Below, one piece after another: positions 32,917 through 40,715 of a stretch of 64,000 nt of DNA (within the stretch, counting starts at the first letter, position 1; every line of letters begins with the position of its first letter). The notes below the pieces were generated by a model. It had not been told where the DNA came from. It did no database searches and saw only the letters and a program-made list of their open reading frames with translations. The stretch covers positions 1,147,001 through 1,211,000 of the forward strand of contig NZ_CP049109.1 of assembly GCF_011057975.1 (NCBI RefSeq), written 5' to 3'. The translations under genes and the position numbers were made by a program. The DNA comes from Sphingosinithalassobacter tenebrarum (GTDB taxonomy: Bacteria; Pseudomonadota; Alphaproteobacteria; Sphingomonadales; Sphingomonadaceae).

Positions 32917-34449
32917 TCAGCCGGGCGCGTGCTCGCGCGCTTCGCGGCGCAACGCGACCTTGTCGACCTTGCCGATTGGCAACAGCGGCAATTCGCGGCG
33001 CAGTTCGAAGCGCTTGGGCAGCTTGTAATTGGCCAGCCGCTCGCGGCAATGGGTCAGGATATCGGCTTCGCTCACGTCTGCATCGGCGATGACGAAGGCG
33101 ATGCCGACTTCGTCCCATAGCGGATCGGGAATGCCGACGACCGCGCAGCCGTGCACGCCCGGGTGCGCCTCGATCACCGCTTCGACTTCGAGTGGATAGA
33201 CGTTGTAGCCGCCCGACTTGTACATTTCCTTGATCCGCCCGGCGATCGCATAGCTGCCGTCGGGCAGGCGGCGGCCAATATCGCCGGTGTGCAGCCAGCC
33301 ATCGGCGTCGATCGCCTCGGCGGTCGCATCGGGCCGATTCCAGTAACCGAGCGTCACCAGCGGCGACCGCAACTGGATCTCGCCTTCCTCGCCGACATTG
33401 CCCGCCGGATCGACCAGCCGCACCTCGGCATAGGCGAAGGGATAGCCGACCGAGCGTGCGAGCAGCGCCGGATCGTCGCACGGCGGCATCGCCAGGATCG
33501 CGCTGGTTGCTTCGGTCATTCCGTAATTGGTGGCGAGGCGCGGGTGGATGGCGTGCAGCCGCCGGATCAGCGGCTCGGCCATCGGCGCGCCTTCCCAGAC
33601 GATCAGTTGCACCGCCGACAGATCGAACCGATCGAAATCGGGCAGGTCGAGTTGCATCTGGAACACGCTTGGCACGCTCGCCCAGAGCGTGATGCGCTCG
33701 CGCTGCATCAGCTCGAGCGACTCGGCGGGGTCGAATTTCTCCATCAGCACCACCGTGCCGCCCGCGATCAGCGCGGGCAGGCTGATGTCGACGACGCTGC
33801 CGATATGATTGATCGGGAAATAGTTCAGCACGCGCAGCGGCGCGACCGGCCAGAGTGCGTTTTGCGCCTGCGCAAAGGCATGGATCGCTGCCTGCGAGAG
33901 CAGCGCGCCCTTGGGGCGGCCGGTCGATCCCGAAGTATAGACGATCATGCTGGCCGCGCGCCCGTCGGGGCGGCGCGCGGCGATATCGTCCGCGCCCAGT
34001 GCCGCGCCTTCGCCGAGGAATGTGGGCAAGTCGTGGTCGATGACGACGCTCATGTCGCGACGCTCGGCAGCGAGCGTCGCCAGCTCCTCGCCATAATCGC
34101 GCCCGTCGATTTTGCCGCGCGCGATCATCAGCCGCGGCGTGCTGTCGCCGAGCACGAAGCGCAGTTCCTCGAGCTTGTAGCGCGGGTTGAGCCCGATCCA
34201 GATCGCACCGATCGCGTTGGCGGCGATCAGGCTGGTCACGAAGACCGGCTCGGGCGGCGCAAGGCAGGCAACGCGATCGCCCGGCCCGACGCCGCATGCG
34301 AGCATCGCGCATGCCAGCGCGTCGATCTCGGTTTCGAGCTGCGCATAGGAAATGCGGCGTTCGCCATGAACCAGTGCCTCGGCATCGGGCGTCTCGCGCG
34401 CCCAGCGGCGGACAGCGTCGATCAGCAGCGTGTCAGGCAAGTCGGTCAT
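32917..34449 (-). CDS. Acyl-CoA ligase (AMP-forming, class I adenylate-forming)
   Basis: 510 residues from ATG 34449, overlapping the MFS gene by 4 nt. Motifs: P-loop VYTSGSTGRPKGALLS, A5 region ATNYGMTEATSAIL, A7 DGWLHTGDIGRRLPDG, A8 GRIKEMYKSGGYNVYPLEVE, and the catalytic lysine near the end in LPIGKVDKVAL. It activates a carboxylic acid to its CoA thioester through an acyl-adenylate. Third gene of the MaoC, transporter, ligase operon from operator 3. It would activate the acid released by the acylase and D-aminoacylase of this cluster (inference). Confidence 0.88.
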   Translation of the reverse strand: MTDLPDTLLIDAVRRWARETPDAEALVHGERRISYAQLETEIDALACAMLACGVGPGDRVACLAPPEPVFVTSLIAANAIGAIWIGLNPRYKLEELRFVLGDSTPRLMIARGKIDGRDYGEELATLAAERRDMSVVIDHDLPTFLGEGAALGADDIAARRPDGRAASMIVYTSGSTGRPKGALLSQAAIHAFAQAQNALWPVAPLRVLNYFPINHIGSVVDISLPALIAGGTVVLMEKFDPAESLELMQRERITLWASVPSVFQMQLDLPDFDRFDLSAVQLIVWEGAPMAEPLIRRLHAIHPRLATNYGMTEATSAILAMPPCDDPALLARSVGYPFAYAEVRLVDPAGNVGEEGEIQLRSPLVTLGYWNRPDATAEAIDADGWLHTGDIGRRLPDGSYAIAGRIKEMYKSGGYNVYPLEVEAVIEAHPGVHGCAVVGIPDPLWDEVGIAFVIADADVSEADILTHCRERLANYKLPKRFELRRELPLLPIGKVDKVALRREAREHAPG

Positions 34450-35732
34450 TTGCGGTTCCCAAGGGCAAGCAGGGCGAGGCTGAGCAGCATACAGGCAAGC
34501 GGCCCGGCGGCGATCAGCCAACGCAGCGTTTCGACGGCTTCGGCGCTCTGCACCGGCGCGGCCGACACGAAGCCGCCGATCTGCAAGCCCAGCCCCGAAA
34601 GCGCCGCGCCAAGCGCGAGGCCGCTCTTTTCGCCTGCGGTCCATATCCCGGTGAACAGCCCTTCGCGATCATCGGGAATGGCGTGGATGGCGTGTGCGAC
34701 CAGTGCGAAGGCTGCGACCTGGATCCCCGCGAAAGGTACGCCGAGCGCGACATAGACCGGTAGCATCGGCACGCGATCGGGCATGGCGAGCAGCAGCGCG
34801 GCGCCCCCGAACATCGCTGCGGACGCGATCAGCGCGGCGCTCGCCCCCCAGCGCGCAATGCCGCGCATCCACAGCGGGACGGTGACGATCGTCGCGAGGA
34901 ACATCGCGCCGAGCGCGGTGCCGGTCTCGCCTGCGGGCAGCCCGGCGAGCTGCACCATCCAGTAGGGCGTGAGCGCGGTGACCGCGCCGATCCCGATCAG
35001 CTGCAGGATATAGACGGCGGTAAGCGTCCAGAAGCGTCCAGCGCCCCGAATGAGCGCGCTCGGGCGGAAGCGGGCGCGGGCAGGGGAGGCCTCGCCCGCC
35101 ACCGGCGCGATGAAATGCGAGGGCGTGGCGAAGAAAGTGCTGGTGAGCGCGAACAGACACATCGCCGCGATCGTGATCGACATCACCATATAGCCGCCGC
35201 GCCCGCCGCCGACCGTTTCGGCGATGAACGGTCCCGCCGCCGCGCCGAAGAACACGCCGATCATCGCAAATCCGATCCGCCATCCGGTAATCCGCTCGCG
35301 CACCACCGGATCGGGGCTGGCTTCGGCGGGCACCGCGACGAAGGGGACGGCGAACAGCGAATAGGCACTGGTCATCAGCAAATAGAACAGCATCACCGGC
35401 AGAAATGCCGCATCGCCCTGCGGATAGGGCCAGGAAAAGAGCAGGATGAAGAAGAGCGGGACACCGATCGTCCCGGCGAGAATGAACGGCCGCCGCCGCC
35501 CCATCCGGCTGCGCGTATTGTCCGACCAGCCGCCGACGATCGGATCCCAGAGGATCGCCGAAAGCTTGGGCAGCAGCACCGCCAGCGCTGCGAGGCCCGG
35601 CGATATGCCGAGTATCTCGGTGCAGAAATAGAGGAGCAGGGCGGCCGGGACGGTGTTGATCACCCCTGTCCCGAAGCCGCCGAGCGCCCAGAAGCCGAGG
35701 CGCGGCCCGGCGAGCGCGGCGCGCTCGGTCAC
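34446..35732 (-). CDS. GPH-family MFS cation symporter
   Basis: 428 residues, twelve hydrophobic helices. MFS_2/GPH features: LGFWALGGFGTGVINTVPAA in TM1, LPKLSAILWDPIVGGWSD and NTRSRMGRRRPFILAG after TM2, and PDDREGLFTGIWTAGEKSG in the second half. GPH symporters move sugars, but many sphingomonad and marine homologues sit in other catabolic loci. It is coupled by 4-nt overlaps to both the MaoC-like gene and the acyl-CoA ligase, so it probably brings in an intermediate released in the periplasm. Confidence 0.85.
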   Translation of the reverse strand: MTERAALAGPRLGFWALGGFGTGVINTVPAALLLYFCTEILGISPGLAALAVLLPKLSAILWDPIVGGWSDNTRSRMGRRRPFILAGTIGVPLFFILLFSWPYPQGDAAFLPVMLFYLLMTSAYSLFAVPFVAVPAEASPDPVVRERITGWRIGFAMIGVFFGAAAGPFIAETVGGGRGGYMVMSITIAAMCLFALTSTFFATPSHFIAPVAGEASPARARFRPSALIRGAGRFWTLTAVYILQLIGIGAVTALTPYWMVQLAGLPAGETGTALGAMFLATIVTVPLWMRGIARWGASAALIASAAMFGGAALLLAMPDRVPMLPVYVALGVPFAGIQVAAFALVAHAIHAIPDDREGLFTGIWTAGEKSGLALGAALSGLGLQIGGFVSAAPVQSAEAVETLRWLIAAGPLACMLLSLALLALGNRK

Positions 35733-36226
35733 GACTGAGCGTCGCCGCTGGGCGGGACCCAGATTGCCAGCCAGGTGCCGGCGAGCGCGGGGCGTTCCTC
35801 ACCCTCGATCTCGATCTCGACGCCGATCGAGAGCCGTGCGCGGCCCGATTGGTCGAGCGTGCGATCGTCGAGGCGGAACTTGCCGCGGATGCGCGAGCCA
35901 ACCGGCACCGGCGCCACCAGCCGCATCTTGTCGAACCCGTAATTGAGGAAATAGCCGGTCCGCTCGGGCTCGCGCGCCGGGCCTTCGCCCAGGGTTTCGT
36001 GGAGCATGTGGGTGAGCAGCGACATCGTCATGAAGCCATAGGCGACGGTCTTGCCGAACGGCCCCTTGTTCGCCGCCCATTCTGGATCGGCATGCATCGG
36101 ATCATCGTCGAGAGTCGCGATTCCGAAATGATCGATCATCGCCTGGGTCACGGTGAGCCATTGCGATTCGCCCAGCATCGTGCCCGGTTCTGCCGCTACG
36201 ATTGCTCTTTTGTCCTGAACGTCCAT
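35729..36226 (-). CDS. MaoC-like hot-dog protein (NodN-type dehydratase)
   Basis: 165 residues from ATG 36226 with AGGGGA upstream. Hot-dog signature of the NodN/MaoC group: LTVTQAMIDHFGIATLDDDP then MHADPEWAA (hydratase active-site D and H), PFGKTVAYGFMTMSLLTHM, and NYGFDKMRLVAPVPVGSRIR. Likely a 2-enoyl-CoA hydratase/dehydratase acting on the CoA ester from the ligase of the same operon. First gene of that operon; divergent from the TetR gene with operator 3 between. Confidence 0.85.
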   Translation of the reverse strand: MDVQDKRAIVAAEPGTMLGESQWLTVTQAMIDHFGIATLDDDPMHADPEWAANKGPFGKTVAYGFMTMSLLTHMLHETLGEGPAREPERTGYFLNYGFDKMRLVAPVPVGSRIRGKFRLDDRTLDQSGRARLSIGVEIEIEGEERPALAGTWLAIWVPPSGDAQS

Positions 36227-36245
36227 ACTGTCCCCTGAAGAATAG

Positions 36246-36269
36246 AAACCTGATATCAGTATCAGTTTT
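36246..36269. promoter_or_regulatory. TetR-type operator 3 (MaoC operon / tetR)
   Basis: Left arm AAACCTGAT, spacer ATCAGT, right arm ATCAGTTTT, containing the perfect palindrome CTGATATCAG at 36250-36259. It fills the middle of the 62-bp gap between the MaoC and tetR starts, so the regulator probably also represses itself. Confidence 0.88.
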
Positions 36270-36288
36270 AGGACGCAAGGTAGAGCCG

Positions 36289-37083
36289 ATGGCGCGAGCA
36301 GCGAACAGTGCACGAAAGCAGAAAACGCAGGAAATTCCGCTGCGGGACGTCAATTCCTTCGCGCGATATGCGGACTATCTCGCGCATGTGATCGACGCCG
36401 CGCCCAAGCGGACCAAGGGCGAGCGCACGCGCGACATGCTCAAATTCGGCGCGATCAAGGTGCTCGATGATGTCGGCTATCACGCGATGCGCGTGTCGGA
36501 CATCTGCGAGGCGGCGGGCGTCGCGGCGGCGACCTTCTATCTCTATTTCGACAACAAGGAGCAGGTGACACACGTCGTCCTGGCCGAATATCTCGAAGCG
36601 GCGATGGAAATGATGGCGGTGCGGCCCGAAGGGAAGGGGCCGTTCGAGGCGATTCGCGCCTCGCACCTCAAATGGCTCGAAGTGATGCAGGCCAATGCCG
36701 GGCTGATGCGCTGCATCCTGCAACTGGGGGACGAAGTGGAGGATTTCCGCGACCTCGCCCACGGCGCCAACAAGCAATGGTATGAACGGATCGCCCAGTC
36801 GCTGCTGCGCGATCATCCGCAGACGGCGATGCCGTACGATGTCGCGCTGCTCTCCGCCTATGCGCTCGGCGCGATGATGGACGAACTGGCGCGCAAGCTC
36901 TTGATCCATCCCGACCCGGCGCTGCTCGCGCTCAAGGATCGCGCGGTGCCGACGAACGAGGACCTCGCCGATTTCCTCGCCGTGCTCTGGTATCAGGCGC
37001 TCTACGGCCCGATCCCCGAAGGCGCGCGAATCGGCGATTCGGCACAGGCGCTCACGCGCATGCTCGGCGACGGCAACGGGTGA
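36289..37083 (+). CDS. TetR-family regulator of the 26-48 kb catabolic regulon
   Basis: 264 residues from ATG 36289. An extended N-terminal tail (about 45 residues, SARKQKTQEIPLRDVNSFAR) precedes the helix-turn-helix MRVSDICEAAGVAAATFYLY, then FDNKEQVTHVVLAEYL; the C-terminal effector domain starts at EAIRASHLKWLEVMQANAGL. The operator at 36246-36269 is 20 bp upstream of its start and recurs before every other unit of the cluster. It is therefore the obvious repressor of all 16 genes, itself included; the effector is probably a pathway CoA ester or acid (inference). Assignment rests on position and motif sharing. Confidence 0.87.
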   Translation: MARAANSARKQKTQEIPLRDVNSFARYADYLAHVIDAAPKRTKGERTRDMLKFGAIKVLDDVGYHAMRVSDICEAAGVAAATFYLYFDNKEQVTHVVLAEYLEAAMEMMAVRPEGKGPFEAIRASHLKWLEVMQANAGLMRCILQLGDEVEDFRDLAHGANKQWYERIAQSLLRDHPQTAMPYDVALLSAYALGAMMDELARKLLIHPDPALLALKDRAVPTNEDLADFLAVLWYQALYGPIPEGARIGDSAQALTRMLGDGNG

Positions 37084-37142
37084 AATCGTCTGATTACGAA
37101 GGTTTAGCGGCCGCACGCTGCCCGGTTGACAGAGTCGCCCAA

Positions 37143-37166
37143 AAAAATGACAGTGACGTCACATTT
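37143..37166. promoter_or_regulatory. TetR-type operator 4 (TonB receptor 2 operon)
   Basis: Left arm AAAAATGAC, spacer AGTGAC, right arm GTCACATTT. Contains the palindrome GTGACGTCAC. Ends 19 bp before the receptor start codon. Same dyad geometry as the four other sites. Confidence 0.84.
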
Positions 37167-37185
37167 ATTTTTTGGGGGTGACGGC

Positions 37186-39372
37186 ATGAAGACGGGAATT
37201 GCGCGCTGGCTCACATCGGCTTCGCTGCTGGCGGTACTGGCAATGCCGGTGCAGGCGCTGGCGCAGTCGGCGGCGTCCGACGACGCCACACAGCAGGAGG
37301 CGACTGCGGCGGACGAGATCGTCGTCACCGCGCAATATCGCCCCCAGTCGGTGCAGGATGTGCCGCTAAGCATCACCGCGCTGTCGGGCGAGACGCTCGA
37401 GGCGCAGGGGATCACTGACTTCCGCGACTATGCCGCGCAGATCCCCAACATCGCCTATGGCTATACGCAGAGCCTGGGCGGCACCGCGCAGACGGTGACG
37501 CTGCGCGGCGTGTTCGGCCAGAATACCACCGGCTTCTATCTTGACGATTCGCCGCTGCCCGGCAGCATCGATCCGCGCGTGCTCGATCTCGACCGAATCG
37601 AAGTGCTGCGCGGGCCGCAGGGCACGCTCTACGGCGCGCGTTCGATGGGCGGCACCGTACGACTCATCACCCGCAAGCCCGATGCGAACGAATTCTCCGG
37701 TTCGCTGCTCGGTCGTGTTTCGACGACGGCGCATGGCGGCGAGAACGGTTCGATCGACGGCGCGATCAACGTGCCGCTGGTGCGCGATCAGCTCGCGCTG
37801 CGTGTCTCGGGCTATTGGGAAGCCGAATCGGGCGTCTATGACCGCATCGCCTCGGCCGCCGCGCCGGTCGATTTCGGCACGATCCGCGATGTCGACAGTT
37901 CGGAGCGTTTCGGCGGCACGATCGCCCTGACGGCGAAGATGGGCGCGCTCACCTTCACGCCGCGCTACATGTTCCAGCGCGGCACCACCGAAGGCCGCTC
38001 GCTCGCCGACGTCAATGCCGGCAACTATGTCCAGGAGCGGTTGTTCAACATCGCCGAGCCCGGCAGCGACGACTGGGATCTCGGCACGCTGACGTTCGCA
38101 TATGACGCGGGGTTCGGCACGATCACCTCGGCGACGACCTTCTTCGATCGCCGCGTCGAGGCGAGCGAGGATTATTCCGAAGTCGCGATGCTGCTGTTCG
38201 GCACGCCCGCCATCCCTGCGGTGATGAAGGCGTCGAGCGATTATGACAGCACCGCGCAGGAGCTGCGCTTCACCTCCGATTTCGACGGCCCGGTGAACCT
38301 CACCGCCGGGCTTTTCTATCAGGATACGAGCAATCGCCTCGTCTTCCCGCCGTCGCCGCTGCCGGGCGTGGTGTCGAACGTCTATGATCAGGACTTCCTG
38401 ACGAAGACCGAGGAATATGCCGCGTTCGGTGAAGTCACCGTCACGCCGGTCGAGGGCGTACGCCTGATCGCCGGCGCGCGCGTGTTCGATGCGCGGGTCA
38501 CGTTCAAGGGCAGCCAGGGCGGCGTCGCCGTCACGCCCGCCAGCTTCACCGGGCGGCAGAAGGAAAACGGCGTCGATCCGCGTTTCGCAGTGCAGGTCGA
38601 TCTCGCACCCGACGCGATGGTCTATGTCAGCGCGGCGAAGGGATACCGGCTGGGCGGCGTCAACGCTTTTTCGGACACGCTCTGCTTGGCTTCGCTCGCG
38701 GCGGTCGGGCTGACGCCGGACGAGGTGCGTTCCTATGATTCGGACTCGCTGTGGAGCTACGAAATCGGCGCCAAGACGCGCTGGTTCGGCCGCCGCCTGA
38801 CGCTCAACGGATCGCTCTACCGGATCGACTGGTCCGACGTGCAGCAGGGCATGTCGCTCGCCTGCGGCTTCGGCGTGCTCGTCAATGGTGGCGAGGCGCG
38901 CAGCCAGGGCGGCGAGATCGAAGGCAGCTTCGCCGCGACCGACTGGCTGAGCTTCAATTTCGGCGCGGGCTATACCGATGCGCATATCACCGACGGCGGC
39001 GGCAATCCGGCCTTCCCCAACGGCGCGCGCATCCAGCAGGTGCCCGAATGGACCTATAACGGCGGCGTCGACGCCGCTGTGCATGTCGGCTTTCCGCTCA
39101 CGCTCCACGCCGATTATTCGCATGTCGACATGAGCTACAGCCGGTCGAACGTGCCTGCCACGCGCCGCGTCCGCCCGGCCTATGATATGGTCAATCTGCG
39201 CGCGACGGCGCATCTTGCCGATGTCGATATCAGCCTGTTCGCCGACAATCTGTTCGACGAGGCGGCGAATCTTTCCGATCTGCCGTCGCTGGCGATCGAA
39301 TTGCCCGGGCGGCCGCGCATCGTCGCCAGCCGGCCGCGCACCGTCGGGCTCGAAGCGCGGCTGCGCTTCTGA
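37186..39372 (+). CDS. TonB-dependent outer-membrane receptor (regulon receptor 2)
   Basis: 728 residues from ATG 37186, chosen because GGGGGTG precedes it and a signal peptide follows directly (WLTSASLLAVLAMPVQALAQ). TonB box region DEIVVTAQYRPQSVQDVPLS, plug with LRGPQGTLYGARSMGGTVRL, and a barrel ending VGLEARLRF. It differs clearly from receptor 1, so the two may bind different parts or forms of the substrate. Cotranscribed with the DmpA-type peptidase and controlled by operator 4. Confidence 0.9.
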   Translation: MKTGIARWLTSASLLAVLAMPVQALAQSAASDDATQQEATAADEIVVTAQYRPQSVQDVPLSITALSGETLEAQGITDFRDYAAQIPNIAYGYTQSLGGTAQTVTLRGVFGQNTTGFYLDDSPLPGSIDPRVLDLDRIEVLRGPQGTLYGARSMGGTVRLITRKPDANEFSGSLLGRVSTTAHGGENGSIDGAINVPLVRDQLALRVSGYWEAESGVYDRIASAAAPVDFGTIRDVDSSERFGGTIALTAKMGALTFTPRYMFQRGTTEGRSLADVNAGNYVQERLFNIAEPGSDDWDLGTLTFAYDAGFGTITSATTFFDRRVEASEDYSEVAMLLFGTPAIPAVMKASSDYDSTAQELRFTSDFDGPVNLTAGLFYQDTSNRLVFPPSPLPGVVSNVYDQDFLTKTEEYAAFGEVTVTPVEGVRLIAGARVFDARVTFKGSQGGVAVTPASFTGRQKENGVDPRFAVQVDLAPDAMVYVSAAKGYRLGGVNAFSDTLCLASLAAVGLTPDEVRSYDSDSLWSYEIGAKTRWFGRRLTLNGSLYRIDWSDVQQGMSLACGFGVLVNGGEARSQGGEIEGSFAATDWLSFNFGAGYTDAHITDGGGNPAFPNGARIQQVPEWTYNGGVDAAVHVGFPLTLHADYSHVDMSYSRSNVPATRRVRPAYDMVNLRATAHLADVDISLFADNLFDEAANLSDLPSLAIELPGRPRIVASRPRTVGLEARLRF

Positions 39373-39408
39373 TCGCCGGGGCTGGCCGAACCAATGAAGG
39401 GACATATT

Positions 39409-40614
39409 GTGAAGACCGATCTGCGCGCCGCATTCACTTTGGGCCTCGCCGCCCTGTTTCTCGCGGCGGCCCCCGCCGCGGCGCAGGAGCGCGCGCGCGA
39501 TCTTGGCGTGCCGTTCGACGGGACGCCGGGCGAATTTAACGCGATCACCGACGTTCCCGGCGTCGAAGTCGGCCAGACGACGGTGATCAAGGGCGAGGGG
39601 CCGCTCGACATCGGCCGGGGGCCCGCGCGCACCGGCGTCACCATTATCCACCCGCTCGGCAAGGATAGCGTCGACGGCGTCGCTGCCGGCCGCGCGGTGA
39701 TCAACGGCACCGGCGAATGGACCGGCATGCATCTGGTCGACGAGATCGGGCTGTTCTTCGGGCCGGTCGCGCTCACCGGATCGGGCAATGTCGGGCTGGT
39801 GATCCAGAGCCTGATGGACTGGTCGGTCGAACATGTCCCCGCGCCGCTGCTGGTCACGCGAGTGCTGCCGGTGGTCGGCGAGACGCTCGACAGCCGCCTC
39901 AATGACGTGTTCGGCCATCCGCTCTCGCGCGAGGATGTGTTCGCCGCGCTCGACAGTGCGGCGAGCGGCCCGGTCGCTGAAGGCAATGTCGGCGGCGGTA
40001 CGGGGATGATCGCCTATACCTTCAAGGGCGGGGTCGGTACGGCTTCGCGCATCGTCGAAGTGGGCGGCAAACGTTATACGGTCGGCGTGCTGCTCCAGGC
40101 CAATCACGGCAATCGCGACGATCTGCGCATCGCCGGCATTCCGGTGGGCCGCGAGATCGAGCAGAACTGGCCCGAGATAAACGGCGTTGCCGCGATCGGC
40201 CCCAATGCGGGCGAGCCGCAGGACAAGAATTCGCTGCTGATCGTCATCGCCACCGATGCCCCGCTGATGCCGCATCAGCTCCGGCGGGTGGCGCGCCGCG
40301 CGGCGATGGGCGTCGGGCGCAATGGCAGCACTGCGGGCAATCTTTCGGGCGAGATGGTGCTGGCCTTTTCCACCACCAATGTCTCCACCCCCGGCGGTGA
40401 AATCCATATCGACGGGATGATCGCCGATACCGACAGCGACACGATGAATGCGCTGTTCGCGGCGGTGGTGCAGGCGACCGAGGAAGCGCTGGTCAACCAG
40501 CTTGTCGCTTCGGAAACGATGACCGGCGCCAACGGCGTGAAGGTCTATGCGCTGCCGAGGGACCAGCTCGTCGAAATCCTCGCGCGGCACAATCGGCTGG
40601 TTCCGCAGGACTAA
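39409..40614 (+). CDS. DmpA-type aminopeptidase, P1/S58 family, exported
   Basis: 401 residues from a GTG at 39409, with AAGGGA 7 nt upstream; an ATG at 39394 has no ribosome-binding site. Signal peptide (LGLAALFLAAAPAAAQ). S58 features: ITDVPGVEVGQTTVI, the NGTGEWTGMHLVDEIGLFFG block, GNVGGGTGMIAYTFKGGVGT, and the self-cleavage serine expected at the N of SLLIVIATDAPLMP (around residue 275 here). DmpA of Ochrobactrum releases L-residues, and relatives release D-residues or beta-amino acids, from short peptides and amides. Follows receptor 2 by 36 bp in the same operon. Confidence 0.87.
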   Translation: MKTDLRAAFTLGLAALFLAAAPAAAQERARDLGVPFDGTPGEFNAITDVPGVEVGQTTVIKGEGPLDIGRGPARTGVTIIHPLGKDSVDGVAAGRAVINGTGEWTGMHLVDEIGLFFGPVALTGSGNVGLVIQSLMDWSVEHVPAPLLVTRVLPVVGETLDSRLNDVFGHPLSREDVFAALDSAASGPVAEGNVGGGTGMIAYTFKGGVGTASRIVEVGGKRYTVGVLLQANHGNRDDLRIAGIPVGREIEQNWPEINGVAAIGPNAGEPQDKNSLLIVIATDAPLMPHQLRRVARRAAMGVGRNGSTAGNLSGEMVLAFSTTNVSTPGGEIHIDGMIADTDSDTMNALFAAVVQATEEALVNQLVASETMTGANGVKVYALPRDQLVEILARHNRLVPQD

Positions 40615-40622
40615 CCCGCGTC

Positions 40623-40642
40623 ATTCCCGCGAAAGCGGGAAT
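40623..40642. repeat. REP-like hairpin
   Basis: ATTCCCGC, GAAA, GCGGGAAT is a perfect palindrome in the 101-bp gap between convergent genes. It resembles the short dispersed palindromes common in alpha- and gammaproteobacterial intergenic regions and could help end transcription on both sides. Confidence 0.6.
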
Positions 40643-40715
40643 CCGGCTTCTTCTCGTCGGCCGAAGGCCGCCGGACCTTCGCCTTCGAGGGGGGCGTGTT
40701 TGGACAGGCCCGGGG

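Noticed and set aside
37366..40590. Very long minus-strand open frame (over 1,000 codons) opposite the TonB receptor and DmpA genes
   Set aside because: Arg/His/Asp-rich composition of an antisense frame in high-GC DNA; the plus strand encodes two clear families with signals and motifs.
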